Shown here piece after piece: positions 6,101 through 11,763 of a stretch of 11,763 bases of DNA (its first letter is position 1; each line of letters begins with the position of its first letter). This DNA comes from Treponema sp. Its GTDB lineage: Bacteria > Spirochaetota > Spirochaetia > Treponematales > Breznakiellaceae. A program made the position numbers and the translations under genes. A model generated the notes under the pieces. It had not been told where the DNA came from, did not search any database, and worked only from the letters and a program-made list of their open reading frames with translations. Location of the stretch: contig WQRN01000023.1 of NCBI GenBank assembly GCA_009786715.1, forward strand, positions 1 to 11,763, given 5' to 3'.

Positions 6101-7914
6101 GCGGCAAAGCGCGTAATAAAAAAATTAAATTTTTCCGATTTAAAGATTTTCTCGCGGTCGCTCTCTTTCTTTTTATCGCCGTTTTATGTTTTGACATGTT
6201 CAGAAACGATCTTATGCAGACTATCAGCCTTCAGAATGTTGAACCTGTCGGCACCGTAGTTATTAAAAAAAATATAGTGCAAAGAAGAATTTCAAGCAGG
6301 GTGTTATGGGACAGACTTTCGATGGAATCGCCTGTATACATCGGAGATCTAATCCGTGTTGCGGAAGTATCAGAAGCGACTCTTTACATCGGCGATAACG
6401 CTATCGATTTGGAAGAGAACACCCTTATCCGCATATCGCTTTCCGAAGACGGCGAAGGCGTGCAGGTTTCTATCAGCGAAGGGAAACTTTCTCTTTCTTC
6501 AGGCGCCGGAAGTCAGAGCCTCACGCTTGATGTTAACGGAAAACAGGTGAAAACAAGCCCCGGCGCCGTGTTAAGCGCAGGTATTAAAGAAAACGGTTTA
6601 ACATCGATTCAAGTAAACGAAGGCGCTGTAAAATTCGTTGAAGAAAACGGGTTTACAAGAGAACTTTCACAAGGCTCGCTTGTTTCTATGGATTTTGGCG
6701 GCAGGGAAGTCCACGAAAGGGCTGTGGTTGTAACAAGCCCCGCTCCCAATTCACGTTTTTTAAACGGCGCAAGAGAGCCTTTTACCGTAAACTTTACCTG
6801 GAACAGAATTAATTTAGAAAGCGGGGATATGCTTCATCTTGATATTTCACCTAACAACAGTTTTTCTGTTATATCAAACAGGATTAATAATTTAAACAAT
6901 CAGGCGCAGGCGCGTTTAAACTCAGGCGTTTGGCATTGGCGCATCTGCATTGAAGACACGCCTTTAAGTTCCGGCGTTTTAACAATAGCGGACGCTGGAG
7001 CCGTAGAGCTAAAAAGCCCTGCCGCAAACAGCGTTTTTCGTTATTTAAGCGATTATCCTGTTTTAAATTTTCAATGGACAGAGCTGGAAGAAGCGTCCTC
7101 CTACATTTTTGAAGTAAGCTCAACTGTCAATTTTTTAAATCCTTCGGTTTATAGAAAAACAGATTCCGCTTTTACTGCGGATTCAAGCCTTGGAAGCGGT
7201 CTTTGGTATTGGCGCGTAATGCCTGTATTTCCGTCTTTTTACAGCGGAAACGCCGTTTTTTCTAAGACAGGTTTTTTCCGCATAGAACAGGCTGCGGCGC
7301 AAGTTATAGAAGCTGTAAACGAAGTTAGCTTTACGCAATGGCTTTCCGAGGAAGCGCCTTCATCGCGGCCGCCTGCAGCGGTGCCGCAGGATATTGCGGC
7401 TATGGTTATGCCCGCGGCTCCTGCGCCTGTAGAAACCGCTCCTGCAAGCCAGCCGCCTGTTGTTCAGCCGCAAATAACGCAGCCTGCGCCTGTGCAACCA
7501 AGAGTACAGCAGCCTGCTTCGCCGCCGCCTGTAACCTTATTACCTGCAGCGCAGAATCTTCGTCCTGTAAGAGGAACTTCGTTTGGCTTCAGTGAATTGC
7601 AGTCAAACAGAAATATTGTTTTTAGATGGGCGGCTGTAAGCGGCGCAAATGCATACATTTTCGTTTTATATCAGCAAACATCAACAGGAAGACGGCAGGT
7701 TATAAGCGCTGAAATAAACAACGGTACGAGTTATACGCTGACAGATTTGAGTTTGCTGGATAGAGGCGCTTTTGTATGGCAAGTTGAGGCTGTTAACACC
7801 GCGCGCGGCGTAATTCAGCGCAGGGGAAGAGCCGCGGAAAATACTTTTATAATTGATTATCCGATCCCCGGCTCTGTTCAAATCGAAGACACCGGAATAC
7901 TATATGGCGAATAA
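6097..7914 (+). CDS. Inner-membrane-anchored FecR-domain protein with FN3-like repeats and Pro/Ala-rich arm
   Basis: 605 residues. A basic N terminus (KARNKKIKFFRFK) and a single membrane segment (about 18-34) suggest a signal anchor with the rest in the periplasm. A FecR-like β domain covers about 75-200 (IGDLIRVAEVSEATLYIGDN, then SISEGKLSLSSG and a second SPGAVLSAGIKENG unit). Two FN3-like β-sandwich units follow at 212-298 and 302-397, each ending in a W-x-W-R motif (VWHWRI, LWYWRV). A Pro/Ala/Gln-rich stretch 420-485 would form an extended arm, and a third FN3-like domain (487-588, ending FVWQVEAVN) closes the protein. The ATG overlaps the cyclase stop by four bases, so translation is coupled. 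No sigma factor is nearby, so this is not a classical FecI/FecR pair; the likely partner is the cyclase. Ligand and exact role unknown. Confidence 0.82.
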   Translation: MSGKARNKKIKFFRFKDFLAVALFLFIAVLCFDMFRNDLMQTISLQNVEPVGTVVIKKNIVQRRISSRVLWDRLSMESPVYIGDLIRVAEVSEATLYIGDNAIDLEENTLIRISLSEDGEGVQVSISEGKLSLSSGAGSQSLTLDVNGKQVKTSPGAVLSAGIKENGLTSIQVNEGAVKFVEENGFTRELSQGSLVSMDFGGREVHERAVVVTSPAPNSRFLNGAREPFTVNFTWNRINLESGDMLHLDISPNNSFSVISNRINNLNNQAQARLNSGVWHWRICIEDTPLSSGVLTIADAGAVELKSPAANSVFRYLSDYPVLNFQWTELEEASSYIFEVSSTVNFLNPSVYRKTDSAFTADSSLGSGLWYWRVMPVFPSFYSGNAVFSKTGFFRIEQAAAQVIEAVNEVSFTQWLSEEAPSSRPPAAVPQDIAAMVMPAAPAPVETAPASQPPVVQPQITQPAPVQPRVQQPASPPPVTLLPAAQNLRPVRGTSFGFSELQSNRNIVFRWAAVSGANAYIFVLYQQTSTGRRQVISAEINNGTSYTLTDLSLLDRGAFVWQVEAVNTARGVIQRRGRAAENTFIIDYPIPGSVQIEDTGILYGE

Positions 7915-8863
7915 TAAATTAAAATATTTGCTGCTTGCGTTTATTTTTCTTGTTATAACCGCAGCTGTTACCGCGCAAGATGAGCCGAGGTTGACGCAAA
8001 GGTTTTCGTGGAGCGGCGGAGAATACGCGTTCCGGTATGAAGTTATTTTTGAACAAATGGTGAATAACAACTATGTGCATCATTCCCGTTATTTTATTAC
8101 TCAGCGTTTTATAGAGGTTTCGCTTACTATCGGTGATTATCGTTTTCGCGTAATACCTTACGATATTCTGGACAAGCCAAGCAGAGCTTCCGAATGGAAA
8201 AATTTTAAAATAATCCCCGCTCCAAAACATGAACCGGACGTAGTAACAGAATTGGAATTCGTCCCCGATTACGAACTAGAGCCGGAACATACTCAGGAGA
8301 TCGAACCTGAAGTAGTAGACGAAGTTGAACCTGCTGAAAAACAGGATGAGCCCGAAATTGAACCAGAGCCTGAAGTAATAAAAAATCCATACGCGCTCAA
8401 AAAGATAATTTTCAGCGTTGGCGCGTTTGCGTCAATGCAGTTTCCTCTTTACAGCAATGTATTAAACGATGAATATTTTCCTGTAGGATTTGGAGCGCAT
8501 TTAAGCGTATTATTCAACATTCCGCTGGATATTTATATCGGTCTTGAATTGACGGCTAACTTCCATCAATTTTATGTGGAAAATTATAATTTGTTAATGC
8601 TGGCTCCGGGAGCTAACATTCTTGCGATCAAATGGATTGCAAGTGAAAGAATCGCGCTTGGTTTAAGGCTCGGCGCGATGTATATGTATTACAGCAGTGA
8701 TTCGTTCTCCGCCGAAATGCTGCTTCCGAATATCGGCGTATTGTTCAGATGGCGTATTACTCCGTTCATGCTGCTGGAAGGCGGAGTTGATTACTTCCAT
8801 ATTTTTGGAGATGCGTCAGGCGGAAATATTCGTCCGTGGATAGGCGCTGGTATTCAGCTTTAA
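7904..8863 (+). CDS. Secreted protein with FN3-like domain, acidic Pro-rich linker and C-terminal β-barrel
   Basis: I place the start at ATG 7904, giving 319 residues with a good signal peptide (hydrophobic 8-22, cleavage VTA24/Q25). An upstream in-frame start at 7853 would bury this signal behind 17 extra residues. The 7904 start overlaps the FecR gene by 11 bases, and no clear ribosome binding site is seen, consistent with coupled translation. Residues 28-105 look like an FN3-type sandwich related to the domains in the preceding protein. Residues 108-160 are a Glu/Pro-rich linker (EPEHTQEIEPEVVDEVEPAE), and 163-319 alternate hydrophobic and polar residues in strand-sized blocks (GAFASMQF, PVGFGAHLSVLF, IALGLRLGAMYMYY, FMLLEGGVDYF), ending WIGAGIQL, as in small outer-membrane barrels. 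It may correspond to T. pallidum TP0483, reported as fibronectin binding; that link is from memory and position only. Confidence 0.8.
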   Translation: MANNKLKYLLLAFIFLVITAAVTAQDEPRLTQRFSWSGGEYAFRYEVIFEQMVNNNYVHHSRYFITQRFIEVSLTIGDYRFRVIPYDILDKPSRASEWKNFKIIPAPKHEPDVVTELEFVPDYELEPEHTQEIEPEVVDEVEPAEKQDEPEIEPEPEVIKNPYALKKIIFSVGAFASMQFPLYSNVLNDEYFPVGFGAHLSVLFNIPLDIYIGLELTANFHQFYVENYNLLMLAPGANILAIKWIASERIALGLRLGAMYMYYSSDSFSAEMLLPNIGVLFRWRITPFMLLEGGVDYFHIFGDASGGNIRPWIGAGIQL

Positions 8864-8867
8864 AACG

Positions 8868-9512
8868 TCAATTTATTACCGCGTTTAAAACATACATTGA
8901 AATATTATATAGAGCGTGAGCGATAGCGATGCCGTGAAGCGAGTTATACCTTAAAAACATGAAGCAGAGAAATGTGCCGGAAATAACGGCGTTTAAAAAA
9001 CCCCACGGCCCTTCGTAAATATGGCATATCGAAAATAACGCCGAAGAAAAAATAAGAGCCGATAACGGGCTTAAATGCAGTTCTTCCCTTTTAGACAGAA
9101 GATAAAATCGAAAGTAACTCTCTTCAAGGTACGCGAAAAAAATGCATGAAAAACAGCAGATTACCCATTCAACGGCAGTAACAGGCGATTTTATAACCTG
9201 AGCGGGACTTCCCCCGATAATCGCCGCCGCCGCCGTTACTGTAAAACCGATAATTAAAAGACAGGGAAGCGTTATTACGCCTGCGATCAGGTCCTTTCTG
9301 CCGGGTTTTATCAGGAAATATTCTATCTTCCATGACTTAATAATTATGTGCCAGATTAAAGCCAGGGCAGGGATGCAGAAAAATAATAATTTTACAAGTT
9401 CGCTTCTGGCTGAAAATTCTGCGGCTTGCGCTCCGATGCCGGTAATTAACGCCGCCGAACCGGAGAAAAACAGGAGAATATATAAAATTAATGCCTCTGC
9501 ATATATACCCAT
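8868..9512 (-). CDS. CPBP family intramembrane glutamic endopeptidase (CAAX protease-like)
   Basis: 214 residues, highly hydrophobic with about six to seven membrane segments. All three hallmark motifs of the CPBP/Abi (Rce1-like) family are present: E130-E131-x3-R135 in LEESYFRFYLL, F160-x3-H164 in ALFSICHIY, and H199-x3-N203 in AHALYNIS. These residues form the catalytic site of Rce1-type proteases within the membrane. Bacterial members process prenylated or peptide substrates or serve in bacteriocin immunity; the substrate here cannot be deduced. The gene is convergent with the barrel gene, only four bases separating the two stop codons, with no evident terminator between. The ATG at 9510-9512 lacks a Shine-Dalgarno sequence but has a perfect TATAAT (9527-9532, minus strand) just upstream, giving a very short leader. 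It diverges from the PilZ operon. Confidence 0.88.
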   Translation of the reverse strand: MGIYAEALILYILLFFSGSAALITGIGAQAAEFSARSELVKLLFFCIPALALIWHIIIKSWKIEYFLIKPGRKDLIAGVITLPCLLIIGFTVTAAAAIIGGSPAQVIKSPVTAVEWVICCFSCIFFAYLEESYFRFYLLSKREELHLSPLSALIFSSALFSICHIYEGPWGFLNAVISGTFLCFMFLRYNSLHGIAIAHALYNISMYVLNAVIN

Positions 9513-9526
9513 ATCGTTGTTTCTGT

Positions 9527-9534
9527 ATTATAAT
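9527..9534. promoter_or_regulatory. Palindromic ATTATAAT serving as -10 box in both directions
   Basis: The 8-base palindrome contains TATAAT on the plus strand (9529-9534) and on the minus strand (9527-9532), within the 61-base gap between the divergent CPBP and PilZ genes. Minus-strand transcription would start only about eight bases before the CPBP ATG. No good -35 box is seen at 16-18 bases on either side, so other sigma recognition or activation may be needed. Confidence 0.35.
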
Positions 9535-9573
9535 TAAAATAACGAAGAAAATCACGTTAAAATGAGGTAAAAC

Positions 9574-10653
9574 TTGATTCTGTTCCTTATTGTCCTTATT
9601 TTTGCTCTTGGCTGCGTCTTTCTTGTGATGCATTTCAGCAAGGAGAGGTCTGGAAACTGGATTCAATTCTTCGCGAAAGGCAAGGAAGCGGGTTTTACCA
9701 TCAAGGATATGGAGCAGTTAAGGCGCATTGTCGCCACCTGCCAAATCAGCGATCCTGTGTTGATTTTCAAGTCTCAAAAGCAGTTCGAGATAGTCATCCG
9801 TTCCATGGTAAACGCAATCCGCCTTTCCGGGGAGGAGAACGACCCGGCGAACCAATATTTTCTTTCCAAGCTCTTCGATTACTATAAAAAGATTGAAATG
9901 CAGGCGATAGATACTAAAACCCGCATTACAAATTCACGCCAGATCAGCGAGGGGCAGACTCTCAGGATACTCGTTGCCGGAACCGGGGTGTATAAATCCG
10001 AGGTTGTTAAAAATTTCGGAAATTATCTAACAATTGCCCGCCCTTCCAATTCCAAATCGCCGTCTTCCATGCAGTGGAACGGTCTTAAAATATCTGTTTA
10101 TTTCTGGCGCGAAGATGACGCAGGTTATGTTTTTGATACTGAGGTTATAGATGAAGTTTTTTCCAAAGGTATTTCATCGTTAAAAGTCGAACATAACGAT
10201 TCATTGTTCAGGACGCAGAAACGCAAGTCCATGCGCATTAAATATCAGAAAGCAGCTTTCCTGTACCTTGTTAATGACGGTGATAACCCGCACAGGCTGG
10301 AAAAATCCGCAGGTCTAAGGTGCATGCTGGATGATATTTCCGATTCGGGCTGCGCTTTTAAAGTTTTGGGGCAGGCTCATGTCGGTCTTCGTTTGAAACT
10401 TCAGTTTTCATTGGACAAAGCGCCTGTTTGCATGCCAGGTACTGTCCGGTCTGTAGATTATTTTCATGACGGCAATATGTCGCTTGTTCATATGGAATCA
10501 GATACGCTCCCGTTCGGAGTGCGAAATAAAATTTTGTGCGAAGTGTTTAAAATGCTGCCGGAAGAAGATGAAGAAGAGCTGCCGTTCCGGGTGCTGGAAG
10601 ATGAAACGGAAGGCGCCGCCGAGCAGGCTGCTCAAGGAGTGAATAATGAATAA
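9574..10653 (+). CDS. Membrane-anchored PilZ-domain c-di-GMP receptor
   Basis: 359 residues: an N-terminal membrane segment (2-20), a mostly helical region (25-125), a β-rich YcgR-N-like part (about 126-205) and a PilZ domain (about 213-325). The PilZ c-di-GMP signature is complete: arginines R213/R217/R221 give the RxxxR switch (RTQKRKSMR) and D254-x-S256-x-x-G259 (DISDSG) supplies the second motif. It should therefore bind c-di-GMP at the inner face of the membrane and change contacts with a partner, often the flagellar motor in spirochaetes and other motile bacteria. The start is TTG at 9574, supported by GAGGT (9564-9568) at normal spacing; no ATG sits as well. The acidic C-terminal tail (329-351) is probably disordered. 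The stop overlaps the next gene by eight bases. Partner not identifiable here. Confidence 0.88.
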   Translation: MILFLIVLIFALGCVFLVMHFSKERSGNWIQFFAKGKEAGFTIKDMEQLRRIVATCQISDPVLIFKSQKQFEIVIRSMVNAIRLSGEENDPANQYFLSKLFDYYKKIEMQAIDTKTRITNSRQISEGQTLRILVAGTGVYKSEVVKNFGNYLTIARPSNSKSPSSMQWNGLKISVYFWREDDAGYVFDTEVIDEVFSKGISSLKVEHNDSLFRTQKRKSMRIKYQKAAFLYLVNDGDNPHRLEKSAGLRCMLDDISDSGCAFKVLGQAHVGLRLKLQFSLDKAPVCMPGTVRSVDYFHDGNMSLVHMESDTLPFGVRNKILCEVFKMLPEEDEEELPFRVLEDETEGAAEQAAQGVNNE

Positions 10654-11707
10654 GAAGATATTGATTTTTATTTTTATAATTCTTTTTTTTACGCCATGCG
10701 TTTTCAGCGAAACGTCCGACGATGCCGGTGAAGCGGAACAGACTCATGCAGAAGCTGAGGAGACGGCTGAAGCTAAAACTGTTGTTAAAGAACCTGTTAA
10801 ATATGTTCATGTTGATGTCGGTCCGATTAATGACGTTAATGTTCTCTGGGAAATCTTTCTTCAAAATCCGGATACTTCAACTGCGGTTGATGTTTTAATC
10901 AAACTAGGAAAATTGGGAAAAGGGAAACGGCACATTATTGATAATTTAAACAATTATCTTATGGGGATAAATCTTCTTTTTAAATCGGGTTCAGCCGTTA
11001 ATTATATCGTAGTGTCAGCGTGCATTTCCGCGCTTATGGAATTAGGTGACAGTTCTTCCTACCCCGCGCTTTTTTCAGTTCTTTATGCCGGTTATCCTGA
11101 GGTAATCGCGTCGGAAGCGAACGGCGCGCTGGATGTGGTTCCTGGAAATTTACACCAGTTTCTTTTAAACGTAATTACCAATAATCCAAGCGATGAAAAA
11201 TTTGCCGCCTTCAGAGCCGCCGTAAACAGCGAAAGATTAACCATTTCAGAACGGGGGCATCTTGCCGAACGCGCGCTTGAACAGGCGCTTGGAGCAAACG
11301 AAGAAGATTTTGATTTGAATGTTATGCGATATGCCGCTGTTAACGCTTTAACGCGCTTCAGATGGACAAGAGCCAATGCTCTTGCGATCAGGCATTATTA
11401 CCGCGTTCAATCCGATTATCATCAGAATATAATTCCCAAACAAAGATTTCTTGAAGCAATCGCCTGTCTCGGCGCTGTTGGAAACTCAGACGCTGCATTG
11501 GTGCTTGGTTTGCAGCTAGGTCTTATCAACGCAAGAACTGAAACCACAGGCGCGTTTGATCCGGATGTAACAATGGCGATTGTTCAGGCTCTTGGGAATA
11601 TAGGCTTTCATGCCGCCTTTGATCATTTAATGTCAGTTAGTAATCTACCTTATCCCGACGACATCGTTTCCGCAGCAGGGGAGGCAATTAACCGCCTTAA
11701 ATGGTAA
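10646..11707 (+). CDS. Secreted HEAT-like repeat protein
   Basis: 353 residues. A short signal peptide (KKILIFIFIILFF, cleavage near VFS21/E22) is followed by an acidic Glu/Ala-rich stretch (22-48) and a fully α-helical body. Repeating helix pairs with the ALxxLG pattern of HEAT/Armadillo units are visible, for example SACISALMELGDSSSYPAL (124-142), AIACLGAVGNSDAALVLG (271-288) and AIVQALGNIGFHAAFDHL (311-328). Such solenoids are protein-binding scaffolds; here it would act in the periplasm. The Cys in FFTPC is preceded by proline and is not a convincing lipobox. AAGGAG at 10634-10639 precedes the ATG by six bases, and the gene overlaps the PilZ gene, so the two are co-expressed and probably functionally linked across the membrane. 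Specific partner unknown. Confidence 0.8.
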   Translation: MNKKILIFIFIILFFTPCVFSETSDDAGEAEQTHAEAEETAEAKTVVKEPVKYVHVDVGPINDVNVLWEIFLQNPDTSTAVDVLIKLGKLGKGKRHIIDNLNNYLMGINLLFKSGSAVNYIVVSACISALMELGDSSSYPALFSVLYAGYPEVIASEANGALDVVPGNLHQFLLNVITNNPSDEKFAAFRAAVNSERLTISERGHLAERALEQALGANEEDFDLNVMRYAAVNALTRFRWTRANALAIRHYYRVQSDYHQNIIPKQRFLEAIACLGAVGNSDAALVLGLQLGLINARTETTGAFDPDVTMAIVQALGNIGFHAAFDHLMSVSNLPYPDDIVSAAGEAINRLKW

Positions 11708-11763
11708 TCTCGAAATTAAAAAAAATTTATCTTCCTCCGATACAATGCGCGGCTCTTGGAGCC
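11701..11763 (+). CDS. Start of a further operon gene, truncated by the window end
   Basis: An ATG at 11701 opens a frame running to the window edge (21 codons: MVISKLKKIYLPPIQCAA and then LGA) and overlaps the HEAT gene stop (11705-11707) by seven bases, the same coupled style as the other gene joints in this operon. GGGGAGG at about 11678-11684 is too far away to be its ribosome binding site, so coupling is likely. The basic, non-hydrophobic N terminus suggests a cytoplasmic protein; the family cannot be recognised from this fragment. Confidence 0.55.
   Translation, partial: MVISKLKKIYLPPIQCAALGA

Noticed and set aside
7853..7903. Upstream start for the barrel protein
   Set aside because: It lies deep inside the FecR gene and would place 17 residues before an otherwise good signal peptide.
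6097..7914. Classical FecI/FecR iron-uptake regulation
   Set aside because: No ECF sigma factor or TonB-dependent receptor is in the window, and the operon partner is a cyclase.
8859..8885. Terminator between the convergent genes ending at 8863 and 8868
   Set aside because: Only a 5-bp AAACG/CGTTT pairing can be drawn, with no GC-rich stem.

Overview
The window looks like a chromosomal segment of a spirochaete, most likely a host-associated Treponema. The clues are a lipoprotein with a TTAC lipobox, a large Big/YDG-type surface lipoprotein ending in a formylglycine-generating-enzyme-like (C-type-lectin) domain, a membrane class III cyclase followed by a FecR-domain protein and a small β-barrel protein (an order I recall from T. 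pallidum around TP0483-TP0485, not verified here), and a PilZ protein paired with a HEAT-type secreted protein. Assignment to a species is not possible from sequence alone.

Layout. 40-597 (+): PD-(D/E)XK nuclease-like DUF protein. 598-981: gene-poor stretch with a promoter-like site, a strong plus-strand terminator (possible small RNA) and a 15-bp inverted repeat. 982-3764 (-): two-gene unit made of a frameshifted small outer-membrane barrel gene followed by a 751-residue lipoprotein whose last ~40 codons look like the variable region of a diversity-generating retroelement (DGR). 3765-4063: divergent intergenic region carrying a REPIN-like inverted repeat. 4064-8863 (+): tightly overlapped three-gene operon (adenylate cyclase, FecR-domain anchor protein, FN3-like/β-barrel protein). 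8868-9512 (-): CPBP intramembrane protease. 9574-11763 (+): overlapped operon of a PilZ c-di-GMP receptor, a secreted HEAT-type protein and the first 21 codons of another gene.

How it may work together. The cyclase operon reads as an envelope-spanning module: an inner-membrane sensor cyclase, an inner-membrane-anchored FecR protein with a long Pro/Ala-rich arm, and a barrel protein with an acidic Pro-rich linker. It could couple an outer-membrane or periplasmic cue to cAMP. The PilZ operon responds to the other main nucleotide messenger, c-di-GMP. The surface lipoprotein unit is the most variable-looking part. If the DGR reading is right, its reverse transcriptase and template repeat lie elsewhere in the genome, because neither is in this window.
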